64,000 nt of DNA from Liolophura sinensis (GCF_032854445.1 NW_027018032.1:1-64000); one strand, 5' to 3'. Shown: positions 1 through 10,280, counted from the stretch's first letter. Numbers and translations are program-made. The notes: generated by a model not told the origin, from the letters alone.

Positions 1-387
1 AAAAAATTACAATGAGTTGCCTATACAGAAATTTACACAGAGAGAAAACAACAGTAGTGCCTTTATTTATTAGTTAACAGTTTTGTTCTCTTGCTTCCTC
101 CTCTGTGGCGTGGAGTTAAGGAGCTCCCGCCACTTATACCGGATGCCGTCCAGGAAAAACCAGCGGACTGGAAACCTGTGCCTGTAACAGGTGCGACAAG
201 TATAAATGAGGAGCAAGGATGTCAGGCCTCATCCACTTAGTTGAAGCAAGAGATAGTCCTATTGTCATGATGTCTTTCATGTTTCTGGTCTTCGTTTCCT
301 GGTTGTTAAGTTTCTTTGGTCCCATGGGTCTTCTTATTGTTTTCCCTGTCTTCTTCTTTAATTGATTTCCTTCTCTATTTCCAATTT

Positions 388-940
388 TTATTTGTAACCT
401 CCCATGGCGGCGCAGACAGCACGTTTCATAGACCGGTAGAACAGTTCCTGGCCTAGAGTGTTTAGGTGCACTCCGTCGTTGGTTAGAATTTGCTTTTGTG
501 GTCGGATCAGTCCCCGGTGTCTCCAGAAGGTGGCCAATGGGTTGTTTGTCAGCTTCTTGTTAATTTCATGGATTTTTTGTATTATAAATGTGGACCGAAA
601 TTCGCCGAGTTACCTGACGGTAAAGAAGCTGGCTGATGTAGATTCTTGGAATTTGGAATTTCGATTTAAGTGCACCAACATAGTCTAAAATATCAGCGCA
701 AATTGCTGCCGCTGATTTGTGAGAGTCCGCATCGTTTCCCCCCAATGTGGAGGATAACTAGGTCAGGTTTTGTCTCCTGAAGGAGACTTTCCAATCTTCC
801 AGAGCATCTAAGTGTCCCAACTCTAGCTCCCCCAATGCCAAAAAAACCCCGAATGTCATGGCCTGTTCCAAAGTCGATTCTAGAGTTTGGGATCGAATTT
901 CGAAGGATACTATTCTCCAGCCTATGAACATAATAAAGAT
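388..940 (-). pseudogene. SGNH-hydrolase-like domain remnant
   Basis: On the minus strand three SGNH/GDSL-type blocks appear in order. They are a GIGGARVGTL stretch near 820-845, a PDLVILHIGG segment near 743-775 that becomes GNDAD after a frame change, and a C-terminal DGVHLNTLG block near 440-480 followed by a stop at 388-390. The GxND and DGVHL blocks are the usual oxyanion-hole and catalytic Asp/His blocks of the superfamily. The frame changes at a run of six C (738-743) and again near 595-600, so no intact protein is encoded. Such domains occur in retroelement ORFs of invertebrates, for example Ngaro elements and CR1 ORF1. The LINE poly(A) tail lies directly to the right, so this piece is probably the older target DNA. 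The parent element cannot be named from this fragment. Confidence 0.6.
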
Positions 941-946
941 TTTCAT

Positions 947-966
947 CCTTTTTTTTTTTTTTTTTT
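947..966 (-). other. Poly(A) tail of the LINE (T run on plus strand)
   Basis: A run of about 20 T on the plus strand lies about 600 nt beyond the ORF2 stop at 1567, in the position expected for the 3' poly(A) of a minus-strand LINE. It marks the junction with the SGNH-like remnant to its left. Confidence 0.6.
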
Positions 967-1333
967 CCCTGTGAAAACAAATAGAGAAAACAAATATACA
1001 AGATAGTTGTATTTTTGATTTGCGAAGGGGTTTTGTTTATGAGATAATGTATATCTTAAGCAAGAAGATATTTGATAAAACAGATATTTAGGAGCAAATT
1101 AGTGGTATACCTACCAATCAGAATTTGATAGAGGGTCTGCCCTCGTATGATATATACACATTTGTAAATAAATAGAAAATAAATATCAACTAATAAGAAT
1201 AGATAAATAACAACAAATAAGAGGGCAGATTAGTTAATGGAGAAATATTATTAATTACTACAGTTATCAACTTTTGTGGTTACATTGTTTTCGTGTGCTA
1301 TGTTTTTGCAGATTGGTTTCATGGACGTTTTAT

Positions 1334-1545
1334 CGGCCCTCAAGATCAAGGTATCGCCGATATAGTTGGGGATAAAGTTGTAGGGAGGAATTATGTATCT
1401 GTGGAATAAACGGCCCTCAAAATCAAGGTATCGCCGTTGTTAGTATATGTGTTTGGTAATTACGGAGAATGCACCGTTTTTAATCAGAGAAGGTGACGTA
1501 TTGTTGACTAGAGCAGAAACGGCCCTCAGAATCAAGGTATCGCCG
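1334..1545 (-). repeat. Three copies of a 26-nt hairpin-prone repeat in the LINE 3' UTR
   Basis: Copies lie at 1334-1359, 1411-1436 and 1520-1545. Each begins CGGCCCTCA and ends ATCAAGGTATCGCCG on the plus strand, with only one or two internal differences. In the second and third copies CGGC and GCCG plus the next base pair as a 5-bp stem (ACGGC/GCCGT), so each could fold as a small hairpin in the RNA of either strand. Spacing is uneven (77 and 109 nt), so this is not a simple tandem array. Position in the 3' UTR suggests a possible role in RT recognition or RNA stability; that role is inference. Confidence 0.75.
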
Positions 1546-1566
1546 TTGTTGGTCAATTGTGTTTTA

Positions 1567-2598
1567 TCAGATTCGGCTTTCGTAACCCGTCGATTTGATG
1601 TATTCTTTTAGTAAGGAGAATATTTGTGCTCTCAGGTGTGGTTTGGGGTTAAGGATAGTCTGAAGGTCAAGTTCACATTTGTAGATTTGCAGGCATTCTG
1701 CCAATCTTCTTCGTTCTTTACTGTGTTTAATACATTGTAGCAAATAGTGCTCTATGGTTTCATCATGCTCTTGACAGGCTGGGCAAGTTGGTGAAGAATT
1801 TTGGATTATAGTTGCTAGATGTGCTTTGAGCCCTGTTTTCCCTAGTCTCAGGCGTGATATGTTTTTGTCATCTTGGTTATTCAATAATTGGAACGAATTT
1901 AATTTTGTAATCGTTCCGTTTAATATTTTATAGTGCCACCGTCCGCGGGATTCTTTATCCCATTCCTCTTTCCACTGATTGTTAATTTGGGTATTGATCA
2001 ATGTATATATTTCATTTTGGCTCAGGGGGACGTCTATATCTTGTTCATATTTTCGTAGGCTCGATTTTGCTGCCTGATCTGCAATTTCATTTCCTCGAAT
2101 ATTAACGTGCGCTGGAACCCATGCTAGAGTCAGGTCGGTTTTTTGTTTCTGTATTTTGTCAGTTAGCGAGATTATTTCTTGTAGGAGGTCTGGTCTACTC
2201 TCAGATTTGGAGTTTTGGATGGAAATTATTCCGCTGAGGGAGTCGCTTAGTATGGCTACTCGGTTTGGTTTGTTCTCAAGAATCCATTGTAGTGCCATTG
2301 TAATTGCAACTAATTCACTAGTATAGACGGAGAGGTGCTTGGGTAGTTTATAGTTTTTAACTATGTTTAGATCTGGTATTGCAAATGATGATCCAGTGTG
2401 ACCCTGCACATTTTTAGATCCGTCAGTATATATTTTTAGATGACCGTTGTAGTGTTCGTGGAAGTGTTCTAAGGCTTGAGCTTTGATATATACTGGGTTT
2501 TCCAGTTTTGAAATTTGGTCGTGGAGTGCAATGTCTATTTGGGGAGTTTGCAATAGCCACGGGGGTTGTTGATATACATTTTCTTGTTGCTTTGGCAA
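1567..2598 (-). pseudogene. LINE ORF2 C-terminus: RNase H domain and tail
   Basis: A 343-codon open frame. It encodes a type I RNase H with the expected acidic residues: IYTDGSK near residue 58 (first Asp), SELVAI near 95 (Glu), LSDSLSG near 117 (Asp) and VPAHVNIRGNEIAD near 160-174 (His and last Asp). A cysteine/histidine cluster CPACQEHDETIEHYLLQC follows near residue 275, which is common in I and R1 type ORF2 tails. The enzyme would remove template RNA during reverse transcription. The piece is offset by one frame from the RT part, with the shift near 2640-2680, so it is part of a broken ORF2 rather than a separate gene. The apparent start codon is not a real initiator. Confidence 0.8.
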
Positions 2599-2639
2599 GG
2601 CAATGTCATATTTGCAAAGTAGTCTGTTGATTTCATATC

Positions 2640-4058
2640 CTATTGGAGCTGAGTGTTTTGTCCATTTTTTTCCAGATATTCATATTCAGAATATGGGAGG
2701 ATTAAATTGTAACATGGATGTGTATTACAGTAAGCGCTTATTTTTCCTGCATATTTGAGGGTTAGTTGTTCTCTTCTAAGGTGAAGGGGTTTTTCAAGTG
2801 TTTCTACTTGGAGACTGCAAAGCGAAGTGCCTTTGAAGGCTCCTGTTGCTACTTTTAAGGCAGAATATTGAATACTATCAATTCGCTGTAGTAGAGTTTT
2901 GCACGCGGATTGATAGACTATTGCACCATAGTCTATTTTGGAGCGAATTAGACACTGGTACATTTTTATGAGTGTGGTTTTGTTGGCTCCCCATTTAGTG
3001 CCTGAAATGCATCTCATAAGATTGAGATCGCGTTGGCATCTAATTGTGAGGTCATCAATATGGTCTTTCCATGTTAGTCTACTATCAAGAATCATACCTA
3101 GGTATTTCACTTTTTCTTTGATTTCAATTTTCTTTTTACCTAAGAAAAGTTCAATATTCACTTTTCTTCTGTTTGTAAAAACAATACCTGTCGTTTTAGT
3201 GGCTGAGAATTTAAATCCCCAGTGGTCGGCCCAGTTCGAGATGGTGTTTAATGTTTTCTGTATAGCATCTTTTATTTTCTTAATAGATTTGCCTGTTTTC
3301 CATATTGCCGCATCGTCAGCAAATAGTGACTGCTCTATTTTTGGATGGTTACTGTCTATTGTATTTGCTAAACCGTTTATCAGAATGTTAAATAACGTCG
3401 GGCTTAGTACGCTCCCTTGAGGTGTACCATTTTGTTGAGTGTGTCTTTTAGATGAAGTTTGTCCAAGTCTGACTTTAAAGTTCCGATTTCTTAGGAAATC
3501 ATATACCCAATGTTGGATTCTTCCTTTTATCCCAAGTTGATCGAATTGGAGTATAACTCCATCCTGCCAAACGAGGTCGAAGGCTTTTTCAATATCTAGA
3601 AAAACAGCCAGAGTGAATTCGCGCCTACTTATCCCCTTTCGGATTTGATGTTGTAATTTTGTTAGATGGTCGTATGTACTTCGTCCTTTTCTAAATCCAC
3701 TTTGTGTTTCATTTAGTACTTTATTTTTAGCAAGATGAAATTCTAGTCTGTTTTTGACCATAGTTTCCATTAGTTTACATAGGCATGACGTGAGTGATAT
3801 TGGGCGGTAGGAGGAACTATCTGATGGGTTTTTTCCAGTCTTTTGGATGGGAATGACAATGGACGATTTCCAACTTTGTGGCAGCTGTTTTTTCCTCCAA
3901 CTTGTATTTATGAGTTTTAGTATTATATTTTGTGTTTTTAGCGGTAAGTGTTTCAGGATTTTGTAGCCTAATTTGTCTTCGCCTGGTGAGGTTTCTTTTT
4001 TATAGTGAATGGCTTTGTGATATTCCTGTAGGGAGAAATCTGTTAAGGTCATGTTCAA
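2640..4058 (-). pseudogene. LINE ORF2: reverse transcriptase domain
   Basis: A 472-codon open frame with the full set of non-LTR RT motifs: the SPGEDKLGYKILK entry block, SYRPISLTSCLCK, an AVFLDIEKAFDLV block holding the motif A Asp, GTPQGSVLSPTLFN, the SLFADDAAIW catalytic Asp pair, and the VKYLGMILD thumb block. All three catalytic aspartates are present, so this domain alone looks intact. It is out of frame with the linker upstream (shift near 4050) and with RNase H downstream. Homology is certain at family level. The element is inactive as an ORF2 unit. Confidence 0.88.
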
Positions 4059-4799
4059 CGTGATCGTCGGGCTCTAGTTGTAGAAATGTGTTATCTTTGA
4101 TTATTTTGAACGTTGGATTGAGGTTTCGATCGCTGCTTTTTTCTGCGAAGGTTTTTGCGAGGCATTCTGCTTTTTCCTCATTGATTTTGTGTTTGTGATC
4201 CAAAGTTGGGATTGGATTGATGGTTTTGCCTTGTATATGTTTGAGTTTGTTCCATACCTGCTTTGAATTTGTTTTTGTATCAAGTGTTCCACAGTAGTTC
4301 TCCCAGTATTTGGCTTTGGCACGGGAGACTGATTTTTCGGCTTCAATTTTTAGGTTTTTGTATTTTTCGTGGTCTGTATGTAATCTGGTTCTTTTGAATT
4401 TACGCAGTGCTCTTTTTTTGTTTCTTATATTTGCAGCACATTCACTGTTCCACCAGGGAACAGGATTTGCAGCCCTTTTATGCTGGGAGGAAATAGGGAT
4501 GTGTTGTTCTGCTATCCTGAGTATATTATCAGTAAGTTTTTGGTTGAATAGGTCTATATCGGAGAGGCAGTCATAATCAATGAATATATTTTGGCAATCT
4601 TTCTTAAAATTTTCCCAGTTTGCTTTGTGGAACAGAAATTTGGGGTTGTTGAGATTTACTTCAGATTGATGTGACATACCAAGTTCTGTCATGATAGCGA
4701 AATGGTCACTCCCGAGTGTATCTGGTATAACATTCCAGCTTGATTTAGGTGCGAGATCGGGTGTGGTAATAGTGAGATCTATTGCTGAATAATATTGTC
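4000..4799 (-). pseudogene. LINE ORF2: end of endonuclease and linker
   Basis: The frame beginning near 4799 contains the last endonuclease block, SAIDLTITTPD followed by TLGSDHFAI. The Ser-Asp-His triad motif of AP-endonuclease-like domains is visible. A linker of about 200 residues, rich in charged residues and with WWNSEC, then leads to the RT. The piece is in a different frame from both neighbours. Compared with a normal domain, the central endonuclease core is missing just upstream of this segment. Confidence 0.75.
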
Positions 4800-5215
4800 C
4801 AGTTCTGTTTTGGATATTTTCCTCATACTTCCGGGAGAGTATATGTTTATAATGTGGATTGGTTTATTTTCGTGGTAAATTTGAATAGCTTGCCATTCAA
4901 GTAAGTCATTTACGTTATTCGAGCCCATATACAGGTGTATGATGTTTTCCTTGACAAGGATAAGATTTCCACCCAGACGGTCTTGCAACCTATCACATCG
5001 GTATGCTTTATAGCCGGGGATATTGAATTTGTTGTTGGGGTTGTTTCCTGGTTTGAGGAAGGTTTCCTGAATACAAATAACCTCGGGGTTAGTTTCAGAG
5101 GTAAGTACTTTAAGGTTGTCTCCGTTTATTTGAATGCCGCGGGCATTCCATTGTAGGATTTTGATGTGATTTTGATTGAATTTATTGATCGAAATTTGGA
5201 GCCATACGGTTGATC
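4779..5215 (-). pseudogene. LINE ORF2: N-terminal part of the AP endonuclease
   Basis: Reading minus from about 5205, the frame encodes ILQWNARGIQ, then PEVICIQETFLKPG, a GYKAYRCDR stretch and GGNLILVKENI. This matches the first third of the APE-type endonuclease of LINEs (catalytic Asn in block I and Glu in IQET). It ends at NIIQQ, where the sequence passes straight to the SAIDLTI block. The GDFNAHH-type catalytic core normally found between them is absent. The gap looks like an internal deletion of some tens of codons; exact size needs an alignment with a complete relative. Confidence 0.7.
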
Positions 5216-5231
5216 ATTGTTGGGGCTGTAA

Positions 5232-6341
5232 TTATATTGACGTGTTTAGTCGTTCTGATATTTTGGTTGGAGTAGATGCCTTCTGGGTAAATTTTGGGTT
5301 CATTCCCCATTCAATTATTTCTTTTGGGGTGAATTTCCAATTTAGAAAGTTATGTGCAATATTGGATATTATGTCAGTTTTGGTTCTGTTTGTTGTCCGT
5401 TGATTGTGAACGGAGTTGATCACTATATTTATAAAACCCAGAAATTCCAGTTTACTCATGATAATTTGGTCGGTTTGTTCGGTTCCGGTTTCCTGTGCAT
5501 GATTTTCTACTTCACTTTGCGCTGTCATTTTGTCCTTTGAGGTGGGATTTTGTGTCTGCCTGGCTTGTTTGACAGCTTCGGCGTAACTTACTCCTTTGTC
5601 TGCCTTTATAAACTCGATTGTTTTGGCTCTTTTGTATGCGCTGCACCCTTTATATCCTGCTGAGTGGTTTTGTTTACAGTTTGCACAGGTGGTCTTTGTT
5701 TCTGTACAATTTTGATATTCATGTTTTCCTGAACATTTGGGGCAAACTATGTCGGATTTACAAACTTTCTTTGTGTGACCAAATTTTTGGCACTGGTAGC
5801 AACGTCTAGGCGCTTCATACAAAGGTTTCACAATAATGTTGTGCAGGGACAGCTGGACTGTTTCTGGTAATTTTAATCCTTTAAAGACAATCATTACGCT
5901 TGTTGTTAGTGTGTTTCCCTTACTAAGACGTTTTGCATGCAGAACATTTTGATCTTTGAGCTTATTTATCAAATCTTCCATTTTGGTATTTAGGTCAATG
6001 CCATATATTACACCTTTACATTGTGTTCTTCGAGGTGTATAAGGTTTAATATTTACTGGTTTGTCTGCTAGAAGGTCAACATGTAAAAGTTTCTGGAATT
6101 GCGTTTCGGATCTGCAACGGATTTTAAGGTCACCGCCAGGTAGTTCAGTAACGCTGTGGACATCCCCAGCTTTCTTTTTCAGGTCTTGGGCTAATTTCTG
6201 TTTAGGGAATTGGCTAGCCCTCATATTCACTAAACTGTGAATAATTGCTATAAAGCTAACAATGTTTGTGGGAGGGCTTTGGGCGAAACGCTTCGGTGAC
6301 CTGTTCAATTCAGGGATATCAGTCGTCTTGCGTTTAGCCAT
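5232..6341 (-). CDS. LINE ORF1: gag-like nucleic-acid-binding protein
   Basis: An intact 369-codon ORF starting at an ATG in a clean context. The N-terminal half (about residues 45-160) resembles the RRM-like fold of ORF1 proteins. Residues of about 183-237 hold three zinc knuckles: CYQCQKFGHTKKVC, CPKCSGKHEYQNC and CANCKQNHSAGYKGC. A basic and Gln/Thr-rich tail follows. The protein would coat the element RNA and help form the RNP. ORF2 starts within a few tens of bases of this ORF's stop in another frame, as is usual for bicistronic LINEs. It is the only undamaged ORF of the element. Confidence 0.85.
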   Translation of the reverse strand: MAKRKTTDIPELNRSPKRFAQSPPTNIVSFIAIIHSLVNMRASQFPKQKLAQDLKKKAGDVHSVTELPGGDLKIRCRSETQFQKLLHVDLLADKPVNIKPYTPRRTQCKGVIYGIDLNTKMEDLINKLKDQNVLHAKRLSKGNTLTTSVMIVFKGLKLPETVQLSLHNIIVKPLYEAPRRCYQCQKFGHTKKVCKSDIVCPKCSGKHEYQNCTETKTTCANCKQNHSAGYKGCSAYKRAKTIEFIKADKGVSYAEAVKQARQTQNPTSKDKMTAQSEVENHAQETGTEQTDQIIMSKLEFLGFINIVINSVHNQRTTNRTKTDIISNIAHNFLNWKFTPKEIIEWGMNPKFTQKASTPTKISERLNTSI

Positions 6342-6544
6342 GTTAGGTGGGTCCAGGGATTGTCGAAAGTTTGCTGGGTTAAGACTTCTTAAACTGAAAA
6401 AGGAAAGGAGTAATGAAACGATTATACTTAGCTGTTTTGCTTCTTTCTTTCTTCTTATAGGAGTGTAAGGGTTTACGTTTCTGGTTTACGTTTCTTGTTT
6501 TCCTTTCTTCTTCTGTTGCCTGTCTTTCTTGGTTGCCTTGGTTT
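6342..6544 (-). promoter_or_regulatory. LINE 5' UTR
   Basis: Some 200 nt between the ORF1 start and the LTR junction. On the minus strand it is purine-rich with repeated GGAAACCAAGGCAACC-like and AGAAAG stretches. A short upstream ORF (6379-6564) crosses the junction into the LTR piece and is not conserved in type. No internal promoter motif can be claimed by eye. Confidence 0.4.
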
Positions 6545-6775
6545 CCACTCTGCACAGAAAACACGGCTTATATACGGTCCAGGTGGATTCAACTATTCTT
6601 AGACACAGAATTAACAGCCAATGAACAGCCAGTTAAATAAACAGAGCATTGAACAAGGTGCTTTCAGCCAGGTCCGCGCTGTACATATATAACAGGGCCT
6701 GTTATGCTTATAACATATAACACAAAGGTCCGCAGACTAACAGTACATGAAAACGTTAAATAGTCATACATAACA
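6545..6775 (-). repeat. LTR fragment: U3 part with TATA box
   Basis: This 231-bp stretch is the reverse complement of the first part of the 34.15 kb and 40.17 kb LTRs, with about seven differences by eye. It starts at the LTR terminus (TGTTATGTATGAC on the minus strand, ending at 6775) and carries the LTR TATA box (TATATAAG, 6567-6574). It stops 30 nt from the TATA start, about where transcription would begin. No R/U5 sequence follows; the LINE 5' UTR does. It is a second, older insertion of the same gypsy family. Confidence 0.85.
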
Positions 6776-6963
6776 CTAGGGGATAAGATCAGGTTGCACG
6801 TATGACGGCCGAACAGTCCGTTTATGGCCCGGTCACAATGGGCATAGGATATTCGGCTACGACCCTGCTTTACTGCACAATCTATTATAAATGATTCACC
6901 CATGTGGTATTTGCTTTTACATACAGCCTGGGTTTTCCGCACGGATACTAGTACTTCAAGCAA

Positions 6964-7236
6964 ATGGAGTGTCGTCCGTGGCCGAGGTGCTTAGCATCCC
7001 AGCGCGGTGCAATGACTCAGGGGCCTCTCACCGATGCAGTCGCTGTGAGTTTAAGTCCAGCTCATGCTGACTTCCTCTCCGGCCGAACGTGGCAAGGCCT
7101 GCAGCTACTTGCGGATGGTGGTGGGTTTCCCCGGGCTCTGCCCGGTTTCATCCCACCAACATGTTGGCCGCTTTCGTATAAGTGAAATATTCTTGAGTAT
7201 GGCGTAAAACACCAATCAAATAAATAAACAAATTAA
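6964..7236 (+). mobile_element. tRNA-derived SINE, family 1, full-length
   Basis: It contains the tRNA-like head (GTGGCCGAGGTGCTTAGC, then CGCTGTGAGTTTAAGTCC as a box-B-like segment), a central domain with GCGGATGGTGGTGGGTTTCC and CTGCCCGGTTTCATCC, and the 3' end GGCGTAAAACACCAATCA followed by an A-rich tail. The same order recurs at 26.4, 46.7 and 47.7 kb. Pol III transcripts of such elements are moved by a partner LINE. The open frame inside it is a shadow. Confidence 0.85.
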
Positions 7237-7436
7237 ACAGTGGAGCGGAAGCCCTCTTTAATTTAGAGTTTACCTGTACACATGTATTGTTTCTGGGTTT
7301 ATTGTTGCGAGTATAATTATGTAAAACTAGACAACATGACTGTCACTAGACATTTATAATATTTGCTGCAAGGTAAGATCAAGCACAATGAAGCATCATA
7401 ATTTGGTTTCATATTAATGTTTCGTGTGTTCTGCAG

Positions 7437-7741
7437 TTATGGTTACCCGGGTAACCATGACAAACCCTCCAGGTGCAGTGGTAGCCGGTGATCCTTAACC
7501 TGTGTGTCATAGGCCAGTAAACCCCAGGCCTGCATAATGGCGTACATACGGAGTTCCGGTACTGTCCGGGAGCTGGACCAGCATGACTGTAACCAGAACT
7601 CCAGTTCGGTGCAGACCACAAACCGGACATCGACGTTTACAGCTAGTGCCGAGGAGAACGGAGCTGAGCTGTACTGTAACGCCTCCAGCAGTGTGACCGA
7701 TCATCCTGTACAATCACAAGTCTACACACTCAATGTACAAT
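7437..7741 (+). pseudogene. Immunoglobulin-like domain exon, broken
   Basis: It is bounded by an acceptor (TTCTGCAG, 7429-7436) and a donor (GTGAGT at 7742). The first part reads VTMTNPPGAVVAGDP, a normal Ig strand A-B start. After a frame change near 7493-7496 comes LTCVS, then an in-frame TAG at 7510-7512, and then a second half with AYIRSSG and the second Cys block (AEENGAELYCNASSS, TLNVQ). Exon length is 305 nt. Phase 1 ends at both sides would need a multiple of three, so one nucleotide is missing. Two separate lesions argue for a decayed domain, or for a second-rate assembly at this place. It would have been one extracellular C2-type Ig domain of the receptor described downstream. Confidence 0.7.
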
Positions 7742-8409
7742 GTGAGTATATGTTATCATACAGGAAATCATTGAGATCATAACTTAAAGAAACTAGCCAA
7801 GCCAGTGCTGAAAGGTTATTATATTACCTAACAACTAATAGGAGAGCAGTCCACAAAACGTGCTCTCATATAACTAGCATTGCCCTTTCTTACAAAGAGT
7901 TTTTAAATTATTTTTCAACCATCATGTACTTTATCTTGATTACGTTCCCGTAACTCCTCCTGGAATCCATATAGATCTTTGTATGTACATGTAGCAACAT
8001 GTCATCAACATCGTATCGGTGATATCACCATTATATTGGAGGTTATCAACGCTTTATCTGTCAACCTGCAGTCATGATATTTCATTTATCGTGCAGGCTC
8101 GCGTGGTTTGAACAGAATTTCTGTGATTGATGCGTAGTTACCTTTATGACCAGAATGCTCACAATCATATTGGAAAAGCTATTGGTCGATGTGGCACTTT
8201 GCTCTGTGCTAGGTGGTACAGAACCAGTCCCCATGATATGATATTTCTGTACAGCCTGGCTCGCATGACACCCATATGTAGGCTTATTTTTAGTAGAAAT
8301 GCGCGGTTAACATAGATGCTGTACCCTTTTCTGGCATATCTCGCCCCTGTGTGTAATTGTCGAGTGCTGATTAACAACTAAACACATAAGGAATGCGGCA
8401 AAGTTGTTG
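7742..8409 (+). other. Intron, nothing recognisable
   Basis: AT-rich non-coding sequence between the first Ig exon and a degraded SINE. No ORF with protein-like composition and no obvious repeat was seen. Confidence 0.4.
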
Positions 8410-8600
8410 ATTTAATAATTTGATTGGTGTTTTACGTCCATGGATTTTAGTGGGAGGAAACCGTGTAGAGCTCAGGGGAAATCCACGACCATCTGCACGT
8501 AGCCGACAGACCTCACGTACGACCGGAGATGAAGCCAGCATGAGCTGAACTTGAACTTACAGCGACCGCAATGATAAAAGACTGGTACGCTAAGTTACTG
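8410..8600 (-). mobile_element. SINE family 1, old degraded copy
   Basis: The minus-strand copy starts from the 3' end (TGATTGGTGTTTTACG, 8421-8436). It then keeps GAAATCCACGACCATC and the GAAGCCAGCATGAGCTGAACTTGAACTTACAGCGACC region. Much of the middle is deleted or changed, so it is older than the copies at 26.4 and 46.7 kb. Confidence 0.75.
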
Positions 8601-10004
8601 AGATCTAAGCTTCAATTTGTGTGGTGCAATGCTTTACACACATTGTATTTACTGGAATTGACCACATTGCACCAGCATGACTGTGTACAAAAACAATATC
8701 AAAAACACATTAATGTGTAGTTTTAATATGTGTATCACCCAACCTCTCAGTGAATGTCACGTATAAGTCTCTTTATCACTACAGCTTTAATGTTAGCATC
8801 TTTATAATTCGTTCAGCGACCATAATGTACATGTATGTTTTTCTTTTTAATTTCCGTAGTTTCAGCATACATATTATAGTATAGTCTTATGCCATTAGGT
8901 GAAAACTACACTAAAGTTTCTCCTATTGCAAAGTATACTGAATGGACAATGACAGACGGGAAAACGGCGACGCATGAGCCCAGACCAAAGATGTGACAGT
9001 TTTTCACCCCAAAACGATATATCTGGAATGCTGAACACATAAAGACAATATTCTGATATTATATTATTGATCTAGAAACAGACTGGGCGCAGAAGACGTG
9101 ATGTTGGTTTTGTTGTAATTTGCAACATTATCGCGTCCAACACTCCATGGCTTGAGCACTGTAAAATATATGAAATTAGTCGATCCAAATGACTTCAAAC
9201 ATAAGCATATGTACCAAAATAAACCACATACTCCAAAAAAGACAAAACAAGAAAAATCAGTAAACATACACAAGCGGATAAATTGTTCTTGTTATGTGGT
9301 TGCATATGACTCATGTTACGGCAGATTTACATCCATAGGGTATGCACACCTTGTGTTTAGTCCACTCCAGGTATTCACGTTACCCAGAATGATGATGAGA
9401 AAGTCACACAGCGTGGTACATATACGTGGTACGTGGTGTCTGATAAAACAAATACAGCCACGTGCATTACATATGACTTTGAATAATAAAAGACTCAGGT
9501 GTGATTAAATATGTCATAGTATCAACTATAGCTCTCACTGGTTAGATCATGCGTCTGGGTTAGGGTTTTGCTCCGAGTAAGTGAGGAATATGGGTGAGTT
9601 TCGGACACTGAAGGTTTTGTTACACACAGACCAGAAATCAGTCGAATTAGGGAAACCATCTTGAGTAAACTCCCTTATTTACTAACAAACAAATACTGTA
9701 CTTGACCGAACACTTTGCACCAAGAAAGTTTATTTTTAGAAACAAGTAAAGATCATAAAAAATGATACTGAAACTTTTAAGTTTTCCACATGATATCATC
9801 CCACACTTCTAAATAATCCTTCAAACACCTTTTCAAGGACCAACATATATCCCAGAACGTAAAGCAACTGTCTTTGCCTTACACGACATTTTAGGTCAAA
9901 TACAAAAAGCCAAGTAGTGCTGCACCCATGTTGTGATTGTCAAATCAAACCTGGTATCTCTTCCTAAGGACATTTAAAACGATTTTGCCGTTATATTTTC
10001 CAAG
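8601..10004 (+). other. Intron, nothing recognisable
   Basis: Intron sequence before the second Ig exon. The plus-strand open stretch at 9152-9508 has no domain and low-complexity composition, and I do not regard it as coding. Confidence 0.4.
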
Positions 10005-10280
10005 ATGCCCCGAATATTTCTTTGGTTCTGGTATCAGGGGAAAATGTCAAGGAAGGAAACCCTTTACTGTTGGAATGTCGTGCTGAAGCTGTTCCTCAAA
10101 ACTACACATACTCTGCCTGGAATCGTACCATTGGTGACCGTCCTGTACCACTGGTAAACAGTCCTGGCAAATCCCTGTCCATCAGTGAGGTGACGTTCAG
10201 AGATCAGGGTGTATACAAGTGTGAAGCCAGTAACGGGTTTGGAGACGTTCAGGGGGGACAACTGGAAATTAAGGTTCGAG
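10005..10280 (+). CDS. Immunoglobulin-like (I/C2-set) domain exon
   Basis: An intact 276-nt exon flanked by AG (10003-10004) and GTAAGG (10281), phase 1 at both ends, as is typical of Ig-domain exons. It encodes DAPNISLVLVSGENVKEG at the start and LLLECRAEAVP with the first Cys. NYTYSAWNRTIGD then gives the Trp of strand C, and FRDQGVYKCEASNGFG gives the D-x-G-x-Y-x-C signature with the second Cys. EIKVR forms strand G. Asn-x-Ser/Thr sites are present. It would be an extracellular adhesion or recognition domain. The same gene continues to the transmembrane exon at 13.3 kb. Family members of this type (nephrin, hemicentin and CADM-like) cannot be told apart from one domain. Confidence 0.85.

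Larger units (their letters stand above)
947..6545 (-). mobile_element. Non-LTR retrotransposon with RNase H, probably I/Nimb-like clade
   Basis: A minus-strand element of about 5.6 kb. From its 5' end it carries ORF1 with zinc knuckles, an AP-endonuclease part, a reverse transcriptase, a C-terminal RNase H, a 3' UTR of about 600 nt and a poly(A) tract (the T run at 947-966 of the plus strand). ORF1 with CCHC knuckles plus ORF2 in the order EN-RT-RNase H is typical of the I superfamily, which includes mollusc Nimbus elements; the clade is inferred. ORF1 is intact, but ORF2 sits in four pieces in alternating frames and part of the endonuclease is missing. The copy cannot move by itself. No target-site duplication is evident. 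The 5' end touches an LTR fragment. Confidence 0.85.

Noticed and set aside
2938-3420. Plus-strand ORF of 160 codons
   Set aside because: Shadow of the LINE RT on the opposite strand.
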